From NCBI GenBank assembly GCA_009599575.1, contig VWND01000008.1, positions 806,001-870,000 on the forward strand: a stretch of 64,000 nucleotides of DNA, given 5' to 3'. Positions 22,575 to 34,614 of this stretch are shown piece by piece. The notes beneath the pieces are model-generated. The model saw only the letters and a list, made by a program, of their open reading frames with translations. It did not search any database and was not told where the DNA came from. The DNA comes from Blumeriella jaapii (lineage: Eukaryota; Ascomycota; Leotiomycetes; Helotiales; Drepanopezizaceae). The stretch's first letter is position 1. Each line of letters opens with the position of its first letter. Made by a program: the position numbers and the translations under genes.

Positions 22575-23312
22575 CTGTCCGGTATGTACAGTACAGTACT
22601 GTCTGTACAATACCATATGAACGGTACCAGACCACGGCAGAGCACAGAGGTTCGATGAATCCGAGAATAAGCGGGTGGCTGGTGAGCGAATCCATCCACG
22701 TTTGCAGTTGTGGCTGACGACGCACCAGCCACCGGGGAAGCACGGTACTGCACAGCACAGTACTGTACTGTACTGTACCAACTTCCAAGGAAGTTTCACA
22801 AGTTATCTTTGCCATCCATGCGACCGATCGAGTCTTCCGGCCCACGGTCGACGATGATTGCGACTGTGTGTGCTGTAAGAGCAAGGTTCGCCGCTGCATG
22901 ACGAGTCAAAACGCCAAAGCAAGAGCCGCTGCGTGCACCTTCATTCACTCACTGCCGGCCTCAGGTGACGGACGACGTGGGCAGGTGATGTACAGGACTG
23001 GAGTAGCTATCTGTACTGTGATAGGGACTGGCTTGGGAAGAAGAGGGACCGTGGTTTTCATGTCAACAATGGCATACCGACAGTACAGTACCCTGCCGGG
23101 GTTCCCCTCGGCTAGAGCCGGAGTCACATGACTGTCAGCTGAGTTTGTCACGTGATAAACACAAGCGCTCGCTTAGCTAGCAGCTCCAAAATCTTGGCGC
23201 CACACCACAAACCGTTGCGCAGAAATCTCCGCCGCTTCCACTTCTCCCCCAACCATCGCGACAAATCTCACAGGCGCAGGATCAAACTTCTTTGCGACCC
23301 AAATCCACCAAA

Positions 23313-23950
23313 ATGGCACCATCCACAGTATGTCCACCATGAGCAACGGCTTTGCTGTTGGCCCGCCTGCGTTGCGCAGGCTGCGGCGTGATGCAGTAGG
23401 CTAAGATCATTGTGTTTTTGTAGAAGTCTTCCAAGGGCAAGGGCAAGGTCACCCACAAGGTACGTCTGCTCCCCTCCATTCTCTGCCGTCGGTCCCTCTG
23501 CTGCGCCGTCGTGTGATGTTCCTTGAGAGGAGGATGTTGACGAAGAGAAGTTCATCATCAACGCCTCGCAACCCGCCAGCGATAAGATCTTCGACGTCTC
23601 CTCCTTCGAGAAGTTCCTCCATGACAAGATCAAGGTTGATGGCCGTGTCGGTAACCTCGGCGATGTCGTCCAGATCTCCCAGGTCGGCGACGGGAAGATT
23701 GAGGTGATTGCGCACACCCAGTTCTCGGGTCGCTACCTCAAGTACTTGTATGTCCACTCCATCGATCGAGCATGCTCTCTCGACCAGTCGGGGTAAATAG
23801 GCTGACGGGTAATGTGAAAATAGGACCAAGAAGTTCCTCAAGAAGCAGCAACTCCGCGACTGGCTCCGAGTCGTCTCCACCTCCAAGGGCGTCTACGAGC
23901 TCCGCTTCTTCAACGTCGTCAACGATGCTGATGAGGAGGATGACGAGTAA
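23313..23950 (+). CDS. RPL22: 60S ribosomal protein eL22
   Basis: Large-subunit ribosomal protein eL22. Exons 23313-23327 (15 nt), 23424-23459 (36 nt), 23551-23747, 23824-23950; introns 96, 91 and 76 bases; 124 residues. The start is MAPST followed by [13 protein letters not shown], then [14 protein letters not shown], the [17 protein letters not shown] region made across intron 3, LRDWLRVV and an acidic tail NDADEEDDE. Two tiny 5' exons and introns close to the ATG are typical of fungal ribosomal protein genes. Length agrees with the family (about 120-128). Confidence 0.96.
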
Positions 23951-24771
23951 ATGCTGGACATAACGAGATGAGATGACATCGTTGCGGGATGCACGGTGGA
24001 TGGAATGATGGGAGAGGGGCTAGGATTGCATAGTTACGGTTCGCGTCAATGCAAAGCTTCTTCACCCTCAACGGCCCGCGCCTTGCTACGACTTGTGTGT
24101 GCTTTGAGACCCATCTGGTGAAATGAGGGCCGTGATAGCCGCGACGCAAGACTGTCATGACAATGTGATCGCCTGCGGGACTTGCGCGGCTAAAATCGAC
24201 GTGTCAATGCTAGTCTCCACGTCGAAAGTTCTACGGCCTCTCAGAAGTCGGTGCCGTATGCCCATCAAATTCGCCGGAGCACTTCCCAGCTGTGATAGCG
24301 ACACTCTCTCCCCCGGCAGGTCCACGCCTTGATTTGCAACATCCAATCCCGAAGTTCTCGTCATCCTGAGCAAAACTCGATCGACATGTGTAAAGTGTTA
24401 ACTGCAATGAAACCCTCCCTGTTCTTCACCAACAATGCTTTTTGGCTGTCCGGTCTACCTGCCGCTGATCAGGTTCATGGTAACGCTCACTGTACAGTAA
24501 CTTCGGTCGGGGCTTGCTTGATTCGGTGTTCTGGGTCGGGGATCGGTAGGTAGTTGGTGTGTCTCTGATTTGAGAGGTGTTTAATGTAGCCTTGGTTTAC
24601 AATTGTATGTATGTGTTTGTAGGTACAACTTCTATCATACACCGACAGACCTGGGTGTTCTCTTCCAAGTGGCCTTTCTGCTGATCCAAGCTATGTCCAA
24701 ATCCGGTTATCACGCCTCTCGATTCGCTTCCCCGGTCGGAGGGAAATCCCAACATTCGCCCTGCCGCCGTC
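23951..24771. other. Intergenic between convergent genes
   Basis: About 820 bases between the eL22 (plus) and carrier (minus) 3' ends. One CTGTACAGTAA at about 24489-24499. No gene supported. Confidence 0.55.
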
Positions 24772-25978
24772 TCAAGGCAAGTGTCTCATGACTCCCTCAA
24801 AGGCCACGAGCGCAACAGCGTTCGCCGGAAACGCCCTCAAGAAACACGGCAAGAAGCCCCTCCAGTAGCCTCTGAAGCCATTCTCTGTGTACACGGTCCG
24901 TGCGGCGTCCCTCCAGCACCGGAACCTCCGCTCCCCGTCGCCTAGGCCGCCTCCCAGGGCGTCGGTCATGATGCGCTGTTTCACGACATCGCTCGGGTAA
25001 CTCGTGAGCCAGAAGACCTGCGCGCTCAGCCCGCCGGCCCAGAAGTTCACCGCCGGCGTGCTCAGGTCCGTCTTCGCCGTCAAGAGCCGCGTGAAGACGT
25101 CGTAGCTGCCCCACCAGAAGAAGAAGAAGGCGCGGAAGAGCAGGGTGGCCGAGAGGCCGTGGTAGACGCCGCGCACGCCGTGGTGCGCGTAGATCTTCCG
25201 GAAGCAGGCGATGGGGCCCGAGTAGAGGCGTTCCGACTTCCTCGACGAGTATTGGATCTGCAGCCGCGCTTTGACGTGCTCGACCGGCGCGGCGATGAAG
25301 GAGACCGTCGCGCCGGCCATGACGCCGGCGAGGGCGTGGCCTAGGGTAGGCAGTTTGTGGGTGTCGGGCGGGCTGCGCTCGCGGTGGGCGAGGGAGGACG
25401 GGGAGGCGGCGGGAGGCGAGAAGAGGGTGCGGTGGAGGAATTTCCGGTAGAAGGTTAGGGAGCCGAGCATGACTGTGATGGAATGAGCATTTGGGTAGAA
25501 ACAAGGCAATGAGCCCGATCTCGTTTCAGAAAGAGGGCAAAGATGTTCCCAGTTGGAAAAGTGCCTGCGAGCTCCGGACTGATCTGAGGCTCGACGAGGC
25601 AGGATGCAAGAAAGCACATACTGCTATCCATGAACATCCATCCCACCAAGGGAGGAGTTGCGCCTTTGTAGAAGCCAGCCACGCCCTCCTGTTGTAGCGT
25701 TTTCGTGAGGCATTGCAGCGGGCCGGAGAACCTGCTGGCATCGGAGGTTTGGAGGCGGACCTTGATGGTGTCGAAGGGATGGCCGACTGCAGATCATGTC
25801 AGCAGAGGTCATACACAGTATATCTGTAGCACCGGTGTTGAAATCCTAGCAATAGCTGGTGCGGCACACCATGAACCAACAGAAACATGTAAAACGTACC
25901 GCCAAGTTTACTCACCCCGCTGAAAACTCCGGCCACAAAGCCCTTGTAGGTACTTGGGCTCTTCTCCTGCTCCGTCAT
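24772..25978 (-). CDS. Mitochondrial carrier family protein (SLC25, Ymc1-like)
   Basis: Inner-membrane solute carrier with three tandem carrier repeats; the transported metabolite is not certain (closest impression: Ymc1/amino-acid or carnitine-type). Exons 25978-25900, 25786-25622, 25472-24772 (introns 113 and 149) give 314 residues. The three signature motifs are visible: PFDTIK (in [15 protein letters not shown], created by splice 1), PVEHVK ([12 protein letters not shown]) and PSDVVK ([11 protein letters not shown]). Further repeat marks: [21 protein letters not shown] and [21 protein letters not shown] 25978 ([14 protein letters not shown]) is preferred; an in-frame ATG at 26038 adds 20 polar residues. 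Confidence 0.9.
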
Positions 25979-26975
25979 CTTCCTCTCCTCACTTCGTTCG
26001 TGCTTGGTGTCTGGCCATTGGGGGGCAAAGACATTCACGAAGTTGATGGTGATACAGATGGCTGGCTGTGGAAGAATCTTGAACCAATGGGCGATCTCCG
26101 ACGGAATGCACTACCTACATAGTACAGACATACTACTGTACCGTGCTGTACTGTATGTATGTATGTGTGTATGTGTGTATGTGTGTATGTATATGTGTTT
26201 GTATGTGTGTATGTGTGTATATGTGTATGTGTGTATGTGTGTATGTCTGTATGTGTGAACTGTGCGGTGTCTGTACGAGACCGAGCTCGAAGAGAAGGTT
26301 TACATGCGGTGGGGCTCGCTTACGAGTGTGGACGACAACACGGGTTCATGCTGTATTTACTGCAAACCGACATCAAACTTGTCCATCTTCAGGCGCTCTA
26401 TCGTGACGATCAGCCGCGCTTTACCCAATCTACCTCACGATTGCCTGCTCCAATCTGGGGGAACGTCCATAGGCCATTGAAACACGGTATGCGCTACTAT
26501 CGACACGCCGAGGGGGTGGTCCTGCAAGTGGCCAGAGGCCAGAGGCCAGAGGTATTTGCCCAAGGTACTGTACTGTAAGCGCACCTGCGTGTAGGTGGCA
26601 GGTCTACTTGAAGAGCACCTCGCACGCGCTCGCATCTTCGGAGAGAGCAACGCAAGCAAGTTACCTATACGGTCACGTCTGCTCGTCTTCCCCCCTTACA
26701 GTACCTCATGCTCATGGCTCCGGCAAGGGTGGCATCTGTGCCAGATAACGATGGATCCAACAACCCCACCACCGAAACGGGAGCCACGTGGTGCAACATA
26801 ACCCCGAAACTTAGTGGATGCAGAGAAGCGGCTCCGGTCGAAATGGTCGCTAAAGAAGGAATGGCTCAAATGGCTGTCGATATACCTTCTTACGTTCTTC
26901 TGCCTCAGCACGGCATAGGAACTCCGGCGCACACAAAACCACCCCTCAGCTCCAGATCGCCCCAATTCTCACGAG
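25979..26975. other. Intergenic, about 1 kb
   Basis: Divergent promoter region of the carrier and GT8 genes. Holds GTAC motifs (26111-26156, 26566-26577) and a long TATG/TGTG microsatellite (26153-26258). Confidence 0.55.
26153..26258. repeat. TATG/TGTG microsatellite, about 105 bp
   Basis: Interrupted alternation of GTATGT, GTGTAT and ATATGT units. Confidence 0.9.
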
Positions 26976-26996
26976 ATGCGCAAGCCGCAGATCACA

Positions 26997-28100
26997 ATGG
27001 CAGAGTCCGAGAGAGTAACCGAGTCGAGGAGAGGTAAGTCGGTTGTCGCGCAAACGTCGTGCAAAGGACAGCAAGGTAACGTGTGACAGTCTGGACAACC
27101 CTCATCACCAATACCCAATACCTCTCGGGCCTCCTGACGCTCGACTACTCCCTCAAGAGGGCCGGCTCGAAATACCCCCTCGTAGCTCTGTACACCGATG
27201 CCTTCTCAGCCGAGGGCCACGCTGCCCTCGCTGCGCGCGGCATTCCCGCCCGGAAAGTGGACTACCTGCTCCCCAAAGCTGGGAGGGACTACTCCGCCGA
27301 CCCGCGCTTCTACGACTGCTGGACGAAACTCACACCCTTCAGCATGGTCGAGTATGATCGCGTGGTGCAGCTCGACAGCGACATGCTGGTGCGACAGAAC
27401 ATGGACGAGCTGATGGACATGGAGCTCGACGGGCCGGAGTTGAAGGGCAAGGGGATGAAGGTTTTCGCAGCGGGTCACGCTTGTGTGTGCAATCCGCTGA
27501 AGAAGCATCATTACCCGGCCAACTGGTACGCGTTCTCTCCCCAATGCTCGGGGGACCCAGGGCGGGAGCTGGGGGACGTCTGGGGGCCACCCGAGCTCTG
27601 TTGCTGATGCTGACATTCAAGCCAGGATCCCTCAAAACTGCGCCTTCACCTACCAGCATTCCGATCCCGAGCGCGCTCAGACCGACGGCATCGACCCCTC
27701 CGTCGGCCCCCTCGGCTTCATGAACGGCGGCCTCCAAGTCGTCAACCCCTCCAAGGCCGTCTACGGCCAGATCCTGGCGCACCTCGAATCCGACGCCGTC
27801 ATCGACATGGAGTTCGCCGATCAGTCCCTGCTCTCGGAGCTCTACGCCGGGCGCTGGGTGCCCCTGCCCTACACCTACAACGCGCTGAAGACCATGAGGC
27901 GGGTGAATGTGCATAGTGACATCTGGAGAGACGACAAAGTGAAGAATGTGCACTACATCTTGGCGCCGAAGCCGTGGGATGAGATGGACGCCGAGGGGAG
28001 GAACACGGGTACCGATCCGACCCACGCTTGGTGGGTGGATGCCAATAACGAAAGGCTGGCGTGGGAGAAGAAGAACGGGGTGCCGAAAGATGGCTTCTAG
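26997..28100 (+). CDS. Glycosyltransferase family 8 protein (glycogenin/galactinol-synthase type)
   Basis: Predicted retaining glycosyltransferase of family GT8; donor and acceptor sugars are not predictable. Exons 26997-27033, 27090-27525, 27626-28100 (introns 56 and 100, the second with a CTGAC branch site) give 315 residues. The core is VWTTLITNTQYLSGLLTL, the metal-binding DSD in VVQLDSDMLVRQNMDEL, ACVCNPLKKHHYP, the splice-made NWIPQNCAFTY, and LGFMNGGLQVVNPSK with ADQSLLSELY. No signal peptide or membrane helix is seen, so it is probably cytosolic. An in-frame ATG at 26976 would add MRKPQIT. A 115/116-bp tandem duplication begins 12 bases after the stop. Confidence 0.88.
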
Positions 28101-28561
28101 ATGCGGTGTAGCCCAAGTCGGGGAAGGAGGAACTGAAGTCAAGATTGATCGTCAAGATTGGTTGGAAGCGTGGAGTTTGTGATAATAAGAAGGATAGATA
28201 GATGGGTTATGTTGTGAGGCCTATCTCCCAAGTCGGGGAAGGAGGATCTAAAGTCAAGATTGATCGTCAAGATTGGTTGGAAAGCGGGGAGTTTGTGATA
28301 ATAAGAAGGATAGAGAAATGGGTTATGTTGTGAGGCCTATCTCAGAAGAATTTAGAACTAGGAAAGAAGCGACAATTAAGCAGCAAGCCTGATACATTAT
28401 TCAATTGAGCTTGCTCTTTCGCAAGGAAGCTTGGTGGAAGCTGTTTTACAGAAGGGTATCATGGACCGCATTGCTTTCACGTCGAGCTCCCCTACTGTGC
28501 TCCCAGACGTGAATCGTACATCGTAAACGCCGCCCAATGCGCCACAAACCAGCCATGCTCC
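28101..28561. other. Intergenic between convergent genes
   Basis: Apart from the tandem duplication, nothing recognisable in the remaining 220 bases between the GT8 and Nup85 stops. Confidence 0.5.
28112..28343. repeat. Tandem duplication of 115/116 bp
   Basis: Copy 1 28112-28227, copy 2 28228-28343, differing by a few substitutions and one inserted base (GGAAGCGTGG versus GGAAAGCGGGG). It lies in the 3' flank of the GT8 gene. Confidence 0.9.
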
Positions 28562-31500
28562 TCATATCCTGCTATCCGACTCCAGCAAATACGCCTTGGC
28601 CAAGTCTCTCGCCAGGCCAAGTCTCAAAATCCGCAATAAATCGTCCCCGGAAGTACCAGCTGAGATGCCGTGTCGCCAGTCCCAGCCACGCTTTATGGGA
28701 CCCGTCACCTTCACTCCACTCACGCTCATCGACTGCTTCAATTGTGACGCAAGCATCGAGCTCCCCACCATCGAAAAACTTCCGCTTGTACCGCTATTGC
28801 TCGAGGTTGACTTCCTTAGCAAGTCCGAAGGAGATGATCCTTTGAGTCCTTGTCCGGAGGCTACAACGGTTTGTAAGAACTCGTCGCAATTGGAGTAGAT
28901 TCGTGGCCCAACAGTCTGGAGATCCTCGATCGCCTTGAGAAGTACATCGATATGCGATGCCGTGATCCGGTAGTCTGATTGATTGACGAAGACCAGAGCC
29001 TCTCCCAACAATGCAAGAAGGAAGTCAACGTTGACTACTGCCCCACGCCCTTCATCGTACAACCCTCCCCGAATGTTATCGTCCGAGCTGGTGATTACGG
29101 CCATTAGAGACGATGCAGCTTTCAGTTTTCCGAGCAACAGGGCCCAACCGCGCCTTGCTGTCAGTCGACAACACGTCCTGGTCCCGCAAATCGTAGAATT
29201 TTCGCAGCGTCGCGTATCCACTAAATGCTGTATGAAGTAACTCAGCGGCCTTGAGGTCAAGCCCAGACATCTTCTCTAGAGCATTCTGAGGCGACGAGAT
29301 GAGGCTACGGAGGTACTCATCCATCTCAGCGGCTGGGGGATATGCAGTCGATTGAACTAGAGAGCAGGAAATCAACAGATCCAAAACGTCCTTGACCTTT
29401 CGGCTCTGGTGAGAAAGAGCGTAGTACCACAATGCCTCGCCATATTTGTGTGTGCCTTCCGCGAGTTTAGTGGCATACGACTAATGGATTTTAGTATTTG
29501 GTGTGTTAATGTAAAGAGTTGATTGCCATGTGTTCACTGACCTCTGCAATGTTCTCCGCATGTTGAGGCATCTCGATCTCAAGGAGCAACTTCCATAGTT
29601 TGTCGACAGTTGCGGAAGTTTCCAAAGAGAAGTTACTCAAGAAATCACGGATCAGGTCCTTTGCGCGTTCCGTGGAATCCAGTCGACCGAGAATTGCAAT
29701 AGAAATCTCCCACCCTTCACGAACTTGAGGCCGTCCCAGAATTGTGCCACGCATCTCTCCCCGCTTTGCCAACGAGTCCGCATATACCACAAGAGTTTTG
29801 TCCTTGACTCCATCGGCTTTGGACGGAGAGGAACTGATACCAAGAACTTCCATATCATCTGCGTCCAGACTACCCAGCTGGATCAGGTCCTTTTCTGCGA
29901 TCTGTGGTAACCAGCCTCCTAGAGAAGCAATCTCTGCCACCGCGGAAGACAAAGGCCCTGACCAGCCTCGCAAAAGACCAATGACAGCTTCGAAGTCTCC
30001 TTCAAACAGTGACGCTAAACAGACCTCAACCTCATTAGCACTGTTGACTTGGAATTCAGTTTGTCCGTTCGTAGCGGCTTGGAAGGATTTTCGTAGCTTC
30101 TGTTTGTAGGAGACAGCATCAGACTCCCTGGAAGCAGCACGATAAACACTTTGGGAGCGGCCAAGAGCGAGTCGTCTATCATCCCTTCCTTCATCCCACC
30201 AGACCACCAATCCTATAGTAGCTTCGAGCCAGTCCTGTGCATTCTCAATAATCGCATCCCTATCACCAAGCACAAGATTGTACATGATGAGAAGATTTTG
30301 GTAGATGGACCAAGGAACTTTGCTTTCTGCCTTCTGTGCCCTTTCACTGTAAGAAGCTGCCATAGAGGACTTTCCAAGAGCTTCAGCCTCGGCTCCATCT
30401 TTCCGATCGGCTCCAGCAAACTTTTTCAGCTTGTCCAGCGCTTGCGACATGTGTATGCGAAAGAGTGTCCAGTCGCTGCTTTTGGTACTCCAATCTCCAC
30501 GCATCCCAGGGCAGCTTTCCAGGGCCTTGGCTGCCTCTCCCACGACATGATTGACGTTCTCCAAAGTTACGCCTGAGTATCCTACTTGCCCGGACTGGGC
30601 CAGTAAGGTCTCCTGGTCCACTCGAGCAGCTCTCCATCCAGCATGAGTCAGAAGACCAACAACTCCTGTGACCTTGCCCCGAAGAAGGCCGGAAAAAACG
30701 GTCTCCCAGTAAACTTTAGAGCTCGCCGGGCTAGGTTTCGTGGCTGCGAGATCCTGGAGTTGTGAAGGATAGGGATTGTGTTTCTCTTTAAGCCACTCCA
30801 ACATCAATTGTGGAAGGGGTATGACTTTCTTATCGAAGGATTTTGAGACTTTGCTTGGATGTTGCATCTGCAGCGTGAGGCCGGCCAGGAACTCTGCCCG
30901 CTCAAAGTCCGACGCTGTAGCAGGTGGGCCGATGCTTGCTGTGTATTCTTCGGAGTAAGAGACAGCAATTTGGCTGCGGTAAGCTGCCCATACATCGACA
31001 AGCTCTTTCGCAACAGAGATCAATGCCTCTTCGATCTGGTCATCGTCTTCCGCCGCACCCACGCCCTCCTGATACAGCTTTTCCATGATGGTTTCGGTAG
31101 TAAGAATGAGACCATCCGACTCGGTCAGTGACGGCGGTGCCATCCGGCTGTACAGGTCCTTCGCGATGGCCTTGAATTGTGATACCTCGGGCTGTGTCAT
31201 CGATCGGGACATTGAGTCTGCAAAATCAAGCATATTTCCGTCTCTACTTCGTTGGAGATCTCCTGTGGTCGAGCGTAGCCCATCACTGCGCTGAGAGTAC
31301 CCAAGTCGACTTGTCCTTGAGGCACGGAATTCCGATGCGTAATCGTCCATATCTGCATCAGCTACATTCTCTTCATACTGGCTTCTGTCGTCTTCCATGC
31401 CATCTGCATCTTCTTCATATCTTCGACTGTCGTTGAATCGGCTACCTTCGTCGTCCTCGTATTCATCTCCCTCTTCGCTCGATGGGGCGCGGAAAGATAT

Positions 31501-31824
31501 CTGTGATTGCGGGGAAGCCTGGGTGACATTGCTGAGACCAGAGAGCGCTCTAGAGGTAGTGGGTCTTCTATAGCTAGCAGGCGGAGAAGATTTCGGGTGA
31601 AATGCAGATTGCTGAGAGAACGAGAGAGGCTTCAAAGGTGTACCGCCTATCATAGAGCTCCCATACATCGACGGCGGTTGTCCAGCAGGCGTAAATGAGC
31701 CAACCGAAGAAGGAGGGGGACCTGCTGGAGTTGTCGAGGGGTTTGCGCCGAACGAGAATACATTGCTAGACCTTCTGTCCGGTGTTGAAGGCGGGCTTGA
31801 GCTGGCGGGAAAGCTATAAGACAT
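28562..31824 (-). CDS. NUP85: Nucleoporin Nup85 (Y-complex), frame broken near 29127
   Basis: Scaffold nucleoporin of the Nup84/Nup107 Y-complex at the nuclear pore. Exons 31824-29542 and 29480-28562 (intron 61 bases). The first about 220 residues are disordered, Ser/Pro-rich with an FSFG repeat (NVFSFGANPS) and acidic stretches; the rest is helical (EISIAILGRLDSTERAKD, AENIAE joined to SYATKLAEGTHKYGEALW). Around FYDLRDQDVLSTDSKARLG the frame must change: GTTGCTCGGAAAACTGAAAG has AAAA at 29129-29126, and one A fewer gives VARKLKAASSLMAVI and an open frame to the end (about 1066 residues). No intron fits. An upstream in-frame ATG at 31968 is less likely. Family identity rests on my recollection of fungal Nup85. 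Confidence 0.8.
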
Positions 31825-32143
31825 TGCGCTGTCGGGGCTTTCACCACAGCAATGGTGATGAGATGCGCAAGCTGGAGCAAAACCTCTGCGATCGAGAGTG
31901 CTGTGATGCTGTCGTGCGTTTCGTGTGGCTGTTGTTGTTGATGTGCTAGTGAAGCTGGAGCCTCCCAAGTTCTGCCTGCTCCTGTCAACCCAAAGAAAGT
32001 ACTAGCGTGGCAACCTTAAAACGCGTCCCCCTCCATTTCCATGTGCAACGACGACGCGACTCCATAACAACTTGAACACTAACATCTGTGGATCTGTCCT
32101 TTCTGGAAGATCGTCGCGCTTGCACACTATTCATGGTACAACA
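31825..32143. other. Shared divergent promoter of NUP85 and gamma-tubulin
   Basis: About 320 bases between two divergent start codons. No clear TATA box. Confidence 0.5.
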
Positions 32144-33859
32144 ATGCCTCGGTAGGATCAGAAGCCCTCTGCAGCTTTGGGCTGTGCTAACACGGCGACC
32201 AGGGAGATCATAACGGTTCAGGCCGGCCAGTGCGGCAACAGCAGTCAGTTCGAATTCGATCGCGATCTACCGATTGATATACTTACAACGGCTTTTAGTT
32301 GGGAGTCAATTCTGGCAGCAGCTGTGCCAGGAGCATGGCATAAATCAGGATGGAAATCTGGAGGACTTTGCAACTGAGGGCGGTGACCGGAAAGATGTAT
32401 TCTTCTACCAGTCAGACGATACGAGATACATTCCAAGGGCAATCCTGCTCGATTTGGAGCCTCGCGTATGTTCTGAAATAGGCCGCGACTCTGGCATAGA
32501 ACCGCGACTAAGTTCACTTAGGTCATCAACGGTATACAAACCGGCCCCTACAAGAACATCTACAACCCGGAGAACTTCTTTGTTGGGAAGAATGGAGTCG
32601 GCGCGGCCAACAATTGGGGAGATGGTTACCAGACTGGCGAGTTGGTGCACGAGGATGTGATGGAGATGATCGACCGAGAAGCAGATGGCAGTGATTCTCT
32701 CGAGGTAGGAGTATTGAGCGCCCAAGTATTGGTGAGCGATCTAAGTTTTTCAGGGTTTCATGATGCTTCATTCGATAGCGGGGGGCACGGGGTCTGGTTT
32801 GGGTTCTTTCCTGCTTGAGAGACTCAACGATCGGTTTCCCAAGAAGATTATTCAGACCTATTCAGTGTTTCCCGACACCACGAATTCTGGCGATGTGGTG
32901 GTCCACCCATACAACAGTTTGCTGTCGATGAGGAGGCTCACCCAAAATGCCGATTCCGTGGTGGTGCTTGACAATGGCGCTCTGTCTCGAATTGCAGCAG
33001 ATCGCCTGCATGTTCAGGAGCCTTCATTTCAACAGACCAACCAGCTGGTATGAGCCTCGAAAACGCGAAAGATGAAAAGCTTGTGCTGATTCAACGGCAG
33101 GTGTCGACGGTCATGTCAGCAAGTACCACAACACTTCGATACCCAGGGTACATGCACAATGATCTTGTTAGCATTGTTGCCTCGTTGATCCCGACTCCTC
33201 GCTGTCATTTCCTCATGACCGCATACACCCCTTTTACCGGAGATAACCTCGAACAAGCCAAGACGGTACGAAAGACAACGGTTCTGGATGTCATGCGCCG
33301 ACTCCTCCAGCCCAAGAATCGCATGGTATCGACCGTTCCAGGAAAGAAGAGTTGCTACATCTCCATCTTGAATGTCATCCAAGGCGACGTGGATCCTACT
33401 GATGTGCATAAGAGCCTGCTCCGCATCCGAGAGCGCAAACTTGCCACGTTCATTCCTTGGGGACCGGCTAGTATCCAAGTGGCGTTGACGAAGAAGAGCC
33501 CATACGTGCCTATGCAACACCGAGTGAGCGGTTTGATGTTGGCGAACCATACCAGTATCGCCACAGTAAGTCTCTTGGTATTGCTCTCCTCGCTGCGCTA
33601 AATGCTGATACTACGTGCGCAGCTGTTCAAACGGATTGTCAGACAGTACGATGGGATGAGAAAGCGAAACGCCTTCATGGAGGGCTACAAGAAGACTGCC
33701 CCTTTCTCCGACAACCTCAACGAGTTCGACGAAGCCCGAGAAGTTGTCACGGATCTGATTGCGGAGTACGAAGCAGCTGAGGACGCGGATTACTTGAATT
33801 TTGACGCGGCAGATAAGGCCGCCGCTGCTGGGGAGGCTGGAGACAGAAGGGTCGTATGA
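32144..33859 (+). CDS. mipA: Gamma-tubulin
   Basis: Microtubule-nucleating GTPase of the gamma-tubulin complex at spindle pole bodies. Exons 32144-32151 (8 nt), 32203-32243 (41 nt), 32299-32465, 32522-32704, 32754-33047, 33101-33565, 33623-33859; introns 48-57 bases; 464 residues. The start is [20 protein letters not shown], which exists only after two splices. The tubulin GTP signature GGTGSGLG is at residues 143-150. Gamma-specific blocks: [34 protein letters not shown] and SRKM-region equivalents. The C-terminus is short and acidic/Ala-rich without the beta-tubulin tail. mipA is the Aspergillus nidulans name. Confidence 0.96.
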
Positions 33860-34320
33860 TTGCGAAGCGCGTCAAGGGGTTTCGGGGTCGGGAATGCCTG
33901 TTTTCCAAGCGGCGTTGAAATGTGATGAATAATGATACCAACCGTATGAACAAGACGCCGTCGCCTGCTTCTCGTCGCCCCATCCGGTCCCACTTACTTG
34001 AATCCCACTTACTTGATCGATTTAGGTATGCAGCACCAGACGTCATACACAATGTGATGATGTGCCCACCACAGGGCCGTTTCTGGTCCCCTGACGGGCT
34101 CTCGGAGTCCCTGCTAGCCTATATGTACCGTACGGCCGGTCTACCTCGACCCTTCACATCTCGACATCCAACGCAACTTTTTCCTCTCTCACCACCTCAC
34201 CCGACACCACGACAGCTCCCAGCCACGCCATCCAGCTCTCACAACAAACAGTACGTGCCCTCGCTCGTGATCAAGCCATCAATCACCCCAGCGGCTGACG
34301 CTCCCCCTGCCAGATCCACC
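33860..34320. other. Intergenic
   Basis: Between gamma-tubulin and the next small gene, about 460 bases. A direct repeat TCCCACTTACTTGA occurs twice at about 33989-34017. An in-frame ATG at 33922 exists for the next ORF but gives a low-complexity extension. Confidence 0.5.
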
Positions 34321-34614
34321 ATGACGGGCCACAAGAGCAAGCAAGAGATCATCGACGAACGCGTCTCCAACCTCCCCCTGCCCGAGGATCCTCCCGTCAA
34401 GTCGGACTGGAATTCTGCGAGCGAGAGCATCAACGCCAAGAGCGACGGCAAGCAAGAGGAGCTTCCCAACAGCGAGGTCTCGGACACTGGCCTCTCGGGC
34501 GGACCTGCTACCCTGGGCAGCGGCGTCAGAGAGGAGGGCGGTGCTGATTTGAGCCATGTTGGACGACAAGGAAAGGAGGGCTTGGACGGACTGCCGAAGG
34601 ATGCCACGAAGTGA
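34321..34614 (+). CDS. Small hydrophilic stress-type protein, 97 residues
   Basis: Unnamed. MTGHKSKQEIIDERVSNL opens a protein that is over half charged or small residues (Gly, Ser, Glu, Asp, Lys), has no Cys, one Trp and no hydrophobic segment, and ends HVGRQGKEGLDGLPKDATK. It looks like a fungal hydrophilin/LEA-like protein of the kind widespread in Dothideomycetes. The start is chosen because MTGHKSK follows a CACC context and everything upstream in frame is low complexity. Single exon. Its neighbour at 35141 has the same character. Confidence 0.75.
   Translation: MTGHKSKQEIIDERVSNLPLPEDPPVKSDWNSASESINAKSDGKQEELPNSEVSDTGLSGGPATLGSGVREEGGADLSHVGRQGKEGLDGLPKDATK

Larger units (their letters stand above)
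21775..23312. other. Intergenic, about 1.5 kb, repeat- and motif-rich
   Basis: Carries a GGGGCT G-rich array (22089-22140), several GTACAGTAC clusters (22223-22250, 22276-22298, 22587-22605, 22745-22778, 23081-23093) and a 14-bp tandem array (22508-22574). No gene supported. Confidence 0.6.

Noticed and set aside
23449..23886. 145-codon frame antisense to eL22
   Set aside because: Mirror of the ribosomal protein exons.
24797..25504. 235-codon minus-strand frame rich in Arg, Pro and Leu
   Set aside because: Overlaps the third exon of the mitochondrial carrier in another phase; composition is typical of a GC-rich shadow.
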